Under the pieces are notes generated by a model. That model saw nothing but the letters and a program-made list of their open reading frames with translations. It was not told where the DNA came from and made no database searches. From Spirochaetales bacterium UBA6872 (GTDB taxonomy: Bacteria; Spirochaetota; Spirochaetia; Sphaerochaetales; Sphaerochaetaceae), in assembly GCA_002452215.1 (NCBI GenBank), contig DKCO01000050.1:1-10780 (forward strand): DNA of 10,780 bases, read 5' to 3'. Below are positions 1 through 6,242 of this stretch, piece after piece. Positions within the stretch are counted from its first letter, which is position 1. Every line of letters begins with the position of its first letter. A program made the position numbers and the translations under genes.

Positions 1-9
1 AGGCAAGCT

Positions 10-44
10 TTGACATGATATTCAAAAACAAATACTAATGTCAA
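10..44. repeat. Inverted repeat TTGACAT / ATGTCAA spanning the promoter
   Basis: TTGACAT at 10-16 and ATGTCAA at 38-44 are perfect 7-base inverted copies separated by 21 bases. Each contains a TTGACA hexamer, pointing inward on opposite strands. The leftward copy has a good -10 partner. The rightward copy has only a weak one (TACTAA at 33-38, spacing 17). The symmetry could be an operator for a dimeric regulator or a pair of face-to-face promoters. Confidence 0.4.
15..44 (-). promoter_or_regulatory. Strong sigma70-type promoter facing out of the left edge
   Basis: On the minus strand a perfect -35 box TTGACA (44-39) is followed after 18 bases by TATCAT (20-15), which matches the -10 consensus at five of six positions. 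Transcription would start near base 8 and leave the window, so the driven gene is not visible. The site lies downstream of the V-ATPase operon and beyond its candidate terminator, so it probably starts the next transcription unit. The -35 box is half of an inverted repeat (10-16 and 38-44) whose other half overlaps the -10 region; this could be an operator. Confidence 0.55.
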
Positions 45-55
45 GCGCTTTTTTT

Positions 56-91
56 AAAACCAAATAAAATATATCTTAAAAACAAGATATA
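56..91 (-). terminator. Candidate intrinsic terminator of the V-ATPase/usp/EIIA operon
   Basis: Minus-strand RNA would form an 8-bp stem (91-84 pairing with 77-70) with a 6-base U-rich loop, followed by the tract TTTTATTTGGTTTT (69-56). The arrangement fits a rho-independent terminator about 80 bases after the EIIA stop codon. The stem is almost entirely A-U, so efficiency is uncertain. Confidence 0.35.
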
Positions 92-113
92 CATATTCAG
101 CTAGCACAATTGA

Positions 114-150
114 AGTATTATGCACAAAACAAATGTGCATAACAAGTACT
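114..150. repeat. Hairpin with 9-bp perfect stem, possible terminator
   Basis: TTATGCACA (118-126) and TGTGCATAA (134-142) form a perfect 9-bp stem with a 7-base loop. AGTA/TACT (114-117 and 147-150) can extend it across a 4-base bulge. On the plus strand it is followed by a T-rich stretch (150-173, including runs of six and eight T), which would suit a terminator for rightward RNA. On the minus strand no U tract follows, so there it could act as a 3'-end stabilising hairpin just after the EIIA gene. Confidence 0.4.
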
Positions 151-173
151 TTTGTGATTGTTTTTTATTTTTT

Positions 174-620
174 TCAATCCATCAAGAGCTGGTAGAGCTC
201 ATCTTTTGTCTTTACTGTTTGCATCAAGCGCGAAACTACAGGCGATGCACCCAAACGTGCTATTGAGGAAAGAAGCTGGAGATGCTCTGACGGCTTTTCT
301 TTTGGTGTAACGACTAAGAAGAACACCTTGCTCTTCTCAGCACCTCCGAAATCAACGCCTATTCGACTTACACCGATAACAACAAATGCCTTATCCAACC
401 CTTCTACCTTAGCGTGCGGAATAGCAATTGAATTCTCCATAGCTGTTGACCCTTGCCTCTCGCGCTCAAGAATTACACTTTTGACCCTTGCTATGAACGA
501 ATCCGATACAGATGTTGACTTTTGAAAAGTATCAAGAAGCTCATCTATCACACCATTCTTATCTGAACTTAAAAGAGGGACTTTAATCATATTTTTGTCT
601 AATAAATCCAATAGAGTCAT
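174..620 (-). CDS. PTS EIIA type-2 (PtsN/fructose-type) domain protein, stand-alone
   Basis: A single-domain protein of the PTS EIIA-2 family, which accepts phosphate from HPr or NPr on a histidine. The active-site motif SIAIPHAK is intact (His at residue 69 of the 148-residue form), and the second conserved histidine lies in the SEHLQLL motif (residue 113). No EIIB or EIIC is fused or nearby, so it is more likely regulatory, like PtsN of proteobacteria (known to act on potassium transport), than a sugar transporter part. The start at 620 is preferred over the in-frame ATG at 626. The AGGAGG (633-628) nearly touches the first ATG but lies 7 bases from the second. The gene begins 2 bases after the usp stop and is last in the V-ATPase operon. 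A role in controlling the pump is inference from that linkage. Confidence 0.85.
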   Translation of the reverse strand: MTLLDLLDKNMIKVPLLSSDKNGVIDELLDTFQKSTSVSDSFIARVKSVILERERQGSTAMENSIAIPHAKVEGLDKAFVVIGVSRIGVDFGGAEKSKVFFLVVTPKEKPSEHLQLLSSIARLGASPVVSRLMQTVKTKDELYQLLMD

Positions 621-622
621 TG

Positions 623-1111
623 TCATACCTCCTCAAATGAAGACCACAGATCCATATCATCTTTTAAAATAAGAACTGGACATTGGACAGTTCTAAGCAT
701 TCTATCATTTTCGCTAGCAAGCTCCTCTCGCCTGGATCTGATTTTATTAACAGAACCTAAGAGAAGCAAATCAATGTCATTATCTCTTATATAATTTAAT
801 ATCTCGATATGAGGAGAACCCTCTACAGAGTAAACTGTTATATCTATATCCTTGGACGTTGCGAGTTTTTTTGCATGCCTCAGATGCCTTGATGCATCTT
901 CTCGAAGATCATTCAAGTAGTCATTTTTTTCCTCGTCTATAAACACGTGCGATCTCACGAGCTCAACAAGAGCCTTTGTGTTGATAATGTAAGCAGCATG
1001 CAATTGGACATTCATTGACTTTGCAATCATGATACCATACATAAGTGCATTCAATGACCCTTCGCTTCCATCTAGATACACCAATACCCTTGAAAAAGGA
1101 ACTTTAGACAT
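623..1111 (-). CDS. Universal stress protein, UspA family
   Basis: A 162-residue single Usp domain with a Rossmann-like alpha/beta fold. The N-terminal strand and loop VLVYLDGSEGS carry the conserved Asp/Ser segment that contacts nucleotide in the family, and the C-terminal CPVLIL strand is typical. The ATP-binding signature G-2X-G-9X-G-S is only partly kept: the stretch starting LGSVNKIRSRREELASEN has Asn at the second Gly and Ala at the third. It may therefore bind ATP weakly, bind another ligand, or not bind nucleotide. The start at 1111 is chosen because AGGAGG (1123-1118) has a 6-base spacing to it but touches the alternative ATG at 1117. The gene overlaps the end of the subunit D gene by 8 bases and is followed after 2 bases by the EIIA gene, so it is almost certainly co-expressed with the ATPase. 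Usp domains are known partners of ion transporters, but its role here is inferred. Confidence 0.88.
   Translation of the reverse strand: MSKVPFSRVLVYLDGSEGSLNALMYGIMIAKSMNVQLHAAYIINTKALVELVRSHVFIDEEKNDYLNDLREDASRHLRHAKKLATSKDIDITVYSVEGSPHIEILNYIRDNDIDLLLLGSVNKIRSRREELASENDRMLRTVQCPVLILKDDMDLWSSFEEV
627..633 (-). promoter_or_regulatory. Ribosome-binding site deciding the EIIA start
   Basis: AGGAGGT (633-627) directly abuts ATG 626 and is 7 bases from ATG 620 when counted from the last G of AGGAGG. The second spacing is the normal one, so translation probably begins at 620. Confidence 0.6.
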
Positions 1112-1748
1112 TGCCATCCTCCTTCTCTAGCTCTCTTTCCATTCTATCCTTAACTGTCTTCAATAATACGAAATTCTCTCTCTCAGCCTCTTCTATTCTG
1201 GAAATAAGATACTTAACAGTTTCTTCTTTATCCGGAATGACAAGCTTCTCAAGAGAATTAACCTTCCTGATTGTCTTTTTAACTTCCCTTGCAAGACGCA
1301 TTATGGACACTTTCAATTCGGCAAGCTGACCCATTAAAGACAATGCCTCAGAATACTTGTTCATAGCTATCTCTGATAGCATGCTCGTCCCCTCGGGAGA
1401 GAAAAACGGACCTGAACCCGAAAACTCGGTAGAAACCTTTGGAAGAGCAACACCCATGACCTTTCGAGAAGAGATAGTAATCGATGAATCTATATCAACA
1501 GCTCCTGCAAGATTTGCAACTTTCAATCGTCCCATGTGCATAATCGCATCTTGCAAAGAATGGCGTGCATCAAAAAGCGCTTTATCTACTTTTTGCTGGT
1601 AATCAACAGCTTGGTCAACTAAAGTCAGAAGCTCGGATACAAGAATAGATCGCTTCTGGTCCAACAAATCATAACCAAGTCGCGAAAACGCTAGTTCATC
1701 CTTTATCTTCATCAAATTTGACCGTGTCGGAGCAATTGTATTATCCAT
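1104..1748 (-). CDS. atpD: V-type ATPase subunit D (central rotor shaft)
   Basis: A 214-residue subunit D, the long helical axle inside the A3B3 head that passes rotation to the membrane ring. The N-terminal helix carries the family motif PTRSNLMKIKDELAFSRLGY (residues 7-26), continuing into DLLDQKRSILV. The C-terminal helix carries RKVNSLEKLVIP (161-172). The length is normal for a bacterial or archaeal D subunit. The start at 1748 follows a GAGG ribosome-binding site with about 5 bases spacing, 29 bases after the subunit B stop. The 3' end overlaps the usp gene. A, B and D in this order is the conserved core of bacterial V-ATPase operons. The symbol follows bacterial V-ATPase usage (also ntpD). 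Confidence 0.96.
   Translation of the reverse strand: MDNTIAPTRSNLMKIKDELAFSRLGYDLLDQKRSILVSELLTLVDQAVDYQQKVDKALFDARHSLQDAIMHMGRLKVANLAGAVDIDSSITISSRKVMGVALPKVSTEFSGSGPFFSPEGTSMLSEIAMNKYSEALSLMGQLAELKVSIMRLAREVKKTIRKVNSLEKLVIPDKEETVKYLISRIEEAERENFVLLKTVKDRMERELEKEDGNV
1118..1123 (-). promoter_or_regulatory. Ribosome-binding site deciding the usp start
   Basis: AGGAGG at 1123-1118 sits inside the 3' end of the subunit D gene. It touches ATG 1117 but is 6 bases from ATG 1111, which favours the latter. This repeats the ATG-NNN-ATG arrangement seen at the EIIA start. Confidence 0.6.
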
Positions 1749-1777
1749 ATAATCCTCTACATGTTATCCAAATACTA

Positions 1778-3199
1778 CTAACCTTTGTAATACTTGGAAA
1801 TCTCCTCTTCGGTAAGTCTTTGAAGTTCCTCAGCGGGAAGAATCGACAAAGCCTTCCATGCAAGATCCAAAGTCTCTTCAATTGTCCTATCCTCATCGTA
1901 GCCTTGGGTAACAAACTTCTTTTCAAAGAATTCGCCAAATTCCATATAGTGATGATCAAGCTCTGTGAGTTCTTCTTCGCCAATAACGGATGCAAGATTT
2001 CTTACATCCTTGACATGTGAATAGGATGCAAAAAGCTGATTCGAAAGATGAGGATGATCCTCTCTTGTCATTCCCTCGCCTATTCCATCCTTCATAAGTC
2101 TTGAAAGAGATGGCAAGCAATTGATTGGCGGATAAACTCCCCGTCCATTCATTCCACGATCGAATACAATCTGACCTTCTGTTATATAGCCAGTAAGGTC
2201 TGGAATAGGATGGCTAATATCATCATTAGGCATTGTAAGAATTGGAAGTTGTGTAATAGAGCCTTGCTTTCCTGTTATCTTTCCAGATCTCTCATAAAGT
2301 TCTGCAAGATTTGAATACAAATATCCAGGGTAACCTTTTCGCGATGGGATTTCACCTCTAAGTGTCGCAATCTCTCTCAATGATTCACAATAGTTTGTCA
2401 TATCTGTCATGATAACCAAGACCTGCTTAGAGCAATCGAAAGCCAAATGCTCAGCAAGAGTCAATGCTGTTTTTGGAGTAATCGTCCTTTCAATCGATGG
2501 ATCATCAGCCAATGAAAGAAACACAGCAACATTATCGAGGACACCGCTAGACTCAAACGAATCAAGAAAATACCTTGCAACATCATATTTGACGCCCATT
2601 GCTGCAAAAACAATAGCGAAATCGGACTTGCCACCCCTTACTTTGGCTTGTCTAGCAATTTGAGCAGCAAGCTGGTTATGTGGAAGGCCGTTTCCAGAGA
2701 AAATAGGCAGCTTCTGCCCCTGTATCAAAGTAGTCATTCCATCTATTATTGAGATGCCTGTCTGTATAAAATCCCTTGGATACTCACGAGCAGTAGGATT
2801 AATTGGAACTCCATTTACATTCCTCTCATCAAAAGCTGGAGGAAGTGCTGCTCCGTCTCGAGGCTTTCCAAGTCCATTCATAACGCGTCCAAGCATCTTA
2901 TCGGAAACGCCAAGCGAAAGCGGTTCTCCCAAGAAATGTGCACTTGTACCAGGAAGCGTTAAACCATCAGTAGACTCAAAACATTGTACGCAAACAACAC
3001 TATCAGAAGTATCAACAACTTGGCCTTGCCTAATATTTCCATCAGGGCCCTTTAATTCAACAAGCTCCCCATATCCAATCGGATGGGTCTTTCTCATGTA
3101 CACAAGAGGACCATCGATTTTAGATGCTCCACAATATGCACGGCCTCTTAGAAGTGTCCTATCGATATTTTTCAGAAGATTATCATCATTTGTCATCAT
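1778..3199 (-). CDS. atpB: V-type ATPase subunit B (non-catalytic head subunit)
   Basis: A 473-residue subunit B, which alternates with A in the hexameric head and contributes to the nucleotide sites without being catalytic. The Walker A position is replaced by the B-type sequence FSGNGLPHNQLAAQIARQA (from residue 167), which is diagnostic because a true GxxxxGKT loop is absent. Other family blocks are VLVIMTDMTNYCESLREI (260-277) and the GYPGYLYSNLAELYERSG region (289-306). The length is typical. The start at 3199 (ATGATG) has GGAG 5 bases upstream and overlaps the end of the A gene by 14 bases, implying translational coupling that would help keep A and B equimolar. The symbol follows bacterial V-ATPase usage (also ntpB). 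Confidence 0.97.
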   Translation of the reverse strand: MMTNDDNLLKNIDRTLLRGRAYCGASKIDGPLVYMRKTHPIGYGELVELKGPDGNIRQGQVVDTSDSVVCVQCFESTDGLTLPGTSAHFLGEPLSLGVSDKMLGRVMNGLGKPRDGAALPPAFDERNVNGVPINPTAREYPRDFIQTGISIIDGMTTLIQGQKLPIFSGNGLPHNQLAAQIARQAKVRGGKSDFAIVFAAMGVKYDVARYFLDSFESSGVLDNVAVFLSLADDPSIERTITPKTALTLAEHLAFDCSKQVLVIMTDMTNYCESLREIATLRGEIPSRKGYPGYLYSNLAELYERSGKITGKQGSITQLPILTMPNDDISHPIPDLTGYITEGQIVFDRGMNGRGVYPPINCLPSLSRLMKDGIGEGMTREDHPHLSNQLFASYSHVKDVRNLASVIGEEELTELDHHYMEFGEFFEKKFVTQGYDEDRTIEETLDLAWKALSILPAEELQRLTEEEISKYYKG

Positions 3200-4970
3200 A
3201 AATGCTCCCTAATTGAGAGATAGATTTCTCAAGCTTCAGTTGCAACTTATCCAAGGCTCCCAAATCGTCATTTGATATATTGAACCTTGCTCTTGCAATA
3301 TCTTGTACAACTTGTAAGCGCCTGATTCTGACAAGAGGAACACCCTTTGAAATATAATCACTACCAAGATCATAGTACTCGAGAATGAGTTCTAGCATTC
3401 TTATCTGTTTGCTAATCGAGCAATATCTGTCAATTTCATCAAAGGCATTTTGTTGCAAGAAGGCTGTCTTGAAAAGCGAGCAGACTTCAAGTATGAAATT
3501 CTGGGAATCAGGCAATGCATCAGGACCAACAAGTTTTACTATTTGGTTCAATCTGACCTCTTTTTGCAACAATTCCATGATCTTCTGACGAGACGAGAAC
3601 CATTTCCCGCCACTTTGCTGGTTCCACCAGTTCTTTACATCATCGATATACTCTGAATAAGAATCAAGCCAACTTATAGCAGGATAGTGTCTAGCTGATG
3701 CCAAAGCCCTATCAAGTGCCCAGAAACAACGTACAAATCTCTTTGTATGTTGTGTTACGGGCTCAGAAAAGTCACCACCTGGAGGTGATACAGCACCAAT
3801 TATAGAAACAGAACCATTTTGCCCAGAAAGCGTCTTCATGTTTCCTGCCCTCTCATAAAATTGCGCAATACGAGTTGGCAAATATGCAGGGAAACCCTCC
3901 TCTGCTGGCATCTCCTCCATTCTACCAGAAAGCTCTCTCAAAGCCTCTGCCCAACGAGATGTAGAATCCGCCATAATAGCAATCGAATAACCCATATCCC
4001 TATAGTATTCAGCCATTGTTATACCTGTGTATATGGATGCTTCTCTTGCAGAGACAGGCATGTTTGATGTGTTTGCAATCAATATTGTTCTCTTCATCAA
4101 AGACTGACCGGTTCGAGGATCAACGAGATTCGGAAACTCTCTCAGAACATCTGTCATCTCATTTCCACGTTCTCCGCAACCGATATACACGATTATATCT
4201 GCATCACACCATTGTGCGATTGAATGCTGCGTCATTGTTTTTCCTGTACCGAAACCTCCAGGGATTGCAACAGTTCCACCTTTTGCAAGCGGGAAAAGTG
4301 TATCAATGACTCTAAGCCCTGTCACAAGAGGTGCTGATAGAGTAAGACGCTCACTTACTGGTCTAGGAACTCTTATAGGCCAATATTGCAATGCACAAAT
4401 CTTGGATACTTTTCCACTTTTCTCAACAACAGAGAGAAGAGAATCCTCAACAGTATACTCCCCTTGAGGAGAAACTTCCGTGACAGAAAGATCTCCATCG
4501 AAAGTTGGAGGGATCATGACTTTATGCATAATCCTTTCATTTTCCTCTATCTCTCCGACAATCATACCGGCTGTAACTGTATCGCCAACATTAACTTTGG
4601 GGACAAAATGCCACAGCTTCTTGTGATCAACAGCAGATGATGATATACCTCTTGCAATGAAATCACCAGAAAGGTGCTTCAAGTCCTCGAGTGGTCTTTG
4701 AATACCATCATAAATATTTCCTATAAGTCCAGGTGCAAGCTCAACTGATAAAGATCTTCCTGTTCCATAGACATTGTCGCCAGGAGCAATACCTGTCGCA
4801 TCTTCATAAACCTGAACAGTAGCTTCTGTATCTTTAAGCTTTACAATCTCTCCAACAATCCTAAGCTCGCTAACGTAGACTAACTCCATCATCGCAGCGT
4901 CAGTTATATCTTTGATTTGGATTACTGGCCCATTTACTCTTTTGACTTTACCTATTATTCTGTCTTGCAT
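3186..4970 (-). CDS. atpA: V-type ATPase catalytic subunit A
   Basis: The catalytic ATP-hydrolysing (or synthesising) subunit, 594 residues from the preferred start. The Walker A loop IPGGFGTGKT lies at about residues 236-245, and the GERGNEMTDVL block carrying the catalytic Glu follows at about 266-276. Between the N-terminal beta-barrel and the nucleotide fold is the A-specific insertion (roughly 105-185), which separates V-type A subunits from F-type beta. The AESTSRW-like block appears here as MADSTSRWAEALRELSGR. The start is taken at ATG 4970 because MQDRIIGKVKRVNGPVI matches the family N-terminus and AGGAAG lies just upstream. The frame can be extended only to a TTG at 4985. The gene overlaps the end of E by 23 bases and B by 14. 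The symbol follows bacterial V-ATPase usage (also ntpA). Confidence 0.97.
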   Translation of the reverse strand: MQDRIIGKVKRVNGPVIQIKDITDAAMMELVYVSELRIVGEIVKLKDTEATVQVYEDATGIAPGDNVYGTGRSLSVELAPGLIGNIYDGIQRPLEDLKHLSGDFIARGISSSAVDHKKLWHFVPKVNVGDTVTAGMIVGEIEENERIMHKVMIPPTFDGDLSVTEVSPQGEYTVEDSLLSVVEKSGKVSKICALQYWPIRVPRPVSERLTLSAPLVTGLRVIDTLFPLAKGGTVAIPGGFGTGKTMTQHSIAQWCDADIIVYIGCGERGNEMTDVLREFPNLVDPRTGQSLMKRTILIANTSNMPVSAREASIYTGITMAEYYRDMGYSIAIMADSTSRWAEALRELSGRMEEMPAEEGFPAYLPTRIAQFYERAGNMKTLSGQNGSVSIIGAVSPPGGDFSEPVTQHTKRFVRCFWALDRALASARHYPAISWLDSYSEYIDDVKNWWNQQSGGKWFSSRQKIMELLQKEVRLNQIVKLVGPDALPDSQNFILEVCSLFKTAFLQQNAFDEIDRYCSISKQIRMLELILEYYDLGSDYISKGVPLVRIRRLQVVQDIARARFNISNDDLGALDKLQLKLEKSISQLGSIYDDK

Positions 4971-5577
4971 TTTCTTCCTGAACAATCTTCCTAATGTCTT
5001 TTTGATAGCGTCTCAGCCTGACATCAAGCTCATTATCAAATGAAACCTGCCCATCCATGCTTGAGAGGATTACTCCGATGTCACGACATCTTTGACTATC
5101 GAGACAAAGAGAAACCTTAGCTCCAGTAGAATTAAAAACCATCTGCTCCGCATCTCTTAGCATAGATTCATCAACAGGGCATTTTGCAAAGAATGCTACC
5201 TTAGCCTCTTTCTTGTCCAAACCGATTGCGCTTTCTGCGATCCATGAAACCAATGTTGATCTAAACTCAGCTGTACATGACATCGACTGGAATTGAAGCC
5301 TTACTTGGGAAACAACCTCATCATATGCACTGTCCATAGCCTTCAGCTCAGCTATTCTATCAACATTTCGTTTAGCACTTGCCTCATATTGGTTTACAGA
5401 ATCAAGCTTAAGCTCGAATGAGTGCCTTTCTTGAGCACATTGCTTCTCGGCCTCCTCTTCAGACTCTGCCAAAATAGAATCAGCTGTCTTTTTTGCTTTT
5501 GCAAGGATATCTGCAGCTTTCGCTTTGGCTTGATCAAGAATCTGTTGAACAAGCGGATTGGTGGTTGCATTCATCAT
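4948..5577 (-). CDS. atpE: V-type ATPase subunit E (peripheral stalk)
   Basis: A 209-residue subunit E. The N-terminal half (about 8-95) is a long Ala/Lys/Glu-rich helix typical of the right-handed coiled coil that pairs with subunit G/H. The C-terminal globular domain ends with the family pattern DIGVILSSMDGQVSFDNE (166-183), followed by an Arg-rich helix, and binds the top of the A3B3 head. The start at 5577 has AGGAG 7 bases upstream. Its ATGATGA start overlaps the subunit F stop, so translation is coupled. In the common bacterial and archaeal order E precedes C and F, but here it follows F. The symbol follows bacterial V-ATPase usage. Confidence 0.92.
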   Translation of the reverse strand: MMNATTNPLVQQILDQAKAKAADILAKAKKTADSILAESEEEAEKQCAQERHSFELKLDSVNQYEASAKRNVDRIAELKAMDSAYDEVVSQVRLQFQSMSCTAEFRSTLVSWIAESAIGLDKKEAKVAFFAKCPVDESMLRDAEQMVFNSTGAKVSLCLDSQRCRDIGVILSSMDGQVSFDNELDVRLRRYQKDIRKIVQEENARQNNR

Positions 5578-5873
5578 ATAGATACTCCTATCGCATCGTT
5601 AACCAGCGCACGCAAATCCTTTCCTTTTCTTTCATCACTTCCAGGTATCTCTACAACAAGCGGAAACGTCTCGGAAAAAAGATATCGATCAACAGTATCA
5701 CGAATAAGAGAAGCCACCTCATCTGTAATTATAATAACTCCATTAGATTTATCTTCCAGAGCCTTTGCCCAAGCTACTTTAGCCTCATCAGCGTTCCTTG
5801 CAACAATGCCAGCAACGCCAACAATAGAGAATCCTAATACTGTATCATCATCGCCGATTACGAAGTATTCCAT
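5574..5873 (-). CDS. atpF: V-type ATPase subunit F (central stalk, regulatory)
   Basis: A small central-stalk subunit (99 residues from the preferred start) that binds subunit D and can modulate hydrolysis. It begins MEYFVIGDDDTVLGFSIVGV, the typical subunit F pattern, followed by an alternating strand/helix (CheY-like) fold including GVIIITDEVASLIRD. The frame extends upstream only to a TTG at 5900 inside the K gene. The ATG at 5873 fits the family N-terminus better and leaves a 13-base gap after K. No strong ribosome-binding site is seen: GAGAG lies 10 bases upstream, so translation may depend on coupling to K. The symbol follows bacterial V-ATPase usage (called G in the Enterococcus ntp nomenclature). 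Confidence 0.92.
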   Translation of the reverse strand: MEYFVIGDDDTVLGFSIVGVAGIVARNADEAKVAWAKALEDKSNGVIIITDEVASLIRDTVDRYLFSETFPLVVEIPGSDERKGKDLRALVNDAIGVSI

Positions 5874-5886
5874 TTTTAGCTTGCTC

Positions 5887-6231
5887 TCAAACCTTTCCAA
5901 GAATCATCAAAGCTGTGATGAAGCCAAAAACAACCAACCCTTCAGCAAGCGCAATGAAAATCAAAGCATTGGAGCCAATCTCTGGTCGCTCAGCAAGGGC
6001 ACCCATTGCAGCAGAACCAACATGTGAAATGGCTATACCTGCAGCAAATGCACTGCATCCAAATGCAACAGCAGCGGCAAAACAAACCCAAGCAACATTC
6101 GATGCAGAAGAGCTTGATGACTCAGCTGCAGCATAAAGCTGAGGTGTAAACACGAAAGCTGTGCCGAGCAAGAGCAAAGCCAACATAACAAACGACATAC
6201 CAACTTTCTTCTTGAAACTATCAACGGTCAT
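5887..6231 (-). CDS. atpK: V-type ATPase subunit K (proteolipid c-ring)
   Basis: The ring-forming proteolipid, 114 residues. It has a conserved two-helix hairpin: helix 1 about 46-75, polar loop ERPE (81-84), and helix 2 about 88-112 with the ion-binding Glu97 in IALAEGLVVFG. Ahead of the hairpin is an extra hydrophobic segment (about 12-33), then LYAAAESSSSS. It looks like a cleavable signal peptide with an Ala-x-Ala site near residue 36, or otherwise a third membrane helix. It is thus a single-hairpin c subunit, not the duplicated 16-kDa type of Enterococcus. By alignment to the Na+-binding F-type c subunit, the Gln of helix 1 and the Ser/Thr after Glu in helix 2 are absent, which leans toward H+ but is not proof. 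AGGAGGG lies 5 bases upstream of the start, 11 bases after the I stop. Confidence 0.93.
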   Translation of the reverse strand: MTVDSFKKKVGMSFVMLALLLLGTAFVFTPQLYAAAESSSSSASNVAWVCFAAAVAFGCSAFAAGIAISHVGSAAMGALAERPEIGSNALIFIALAEGLVVFGFITALMILGKV

Positions 6232-6242
6232 AACGACCCTCC

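Noticed and set aside
174..620. EIIA gene as part of a sugar-transport PTS
   Set aside because: No EIIB, EIIC, HPr or enzyme I sequence is present in the window, and the gene sits at the end of an ATPase operon. A regulatory EIIA is more likely.
2754..3212. Plus-strand open frame of 152 codons
   Set aside because: It is antisense to the conserved N-terminal part of subunit B, and its protein has no known pattern. It is a shadow of codon bias in the real gene.
4971..4985. TTG start at 4985 for subunit A
   Set aside because: The family N-terminus matches MQDRIIGKVKRV, which begins at ATG 4970 with AGGAAG just upstream. The five extra residues are encoded by the ribosome-binding region itself.
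5422..6027. Plus-strand open frame of 201 codons
   Set aside because: It lies wholly antisense to subunits E, F and K, whose minus-strand frames have clear family motifs. The translation is low-complexity Ser/Leu-rich and shows no recognisable domain.
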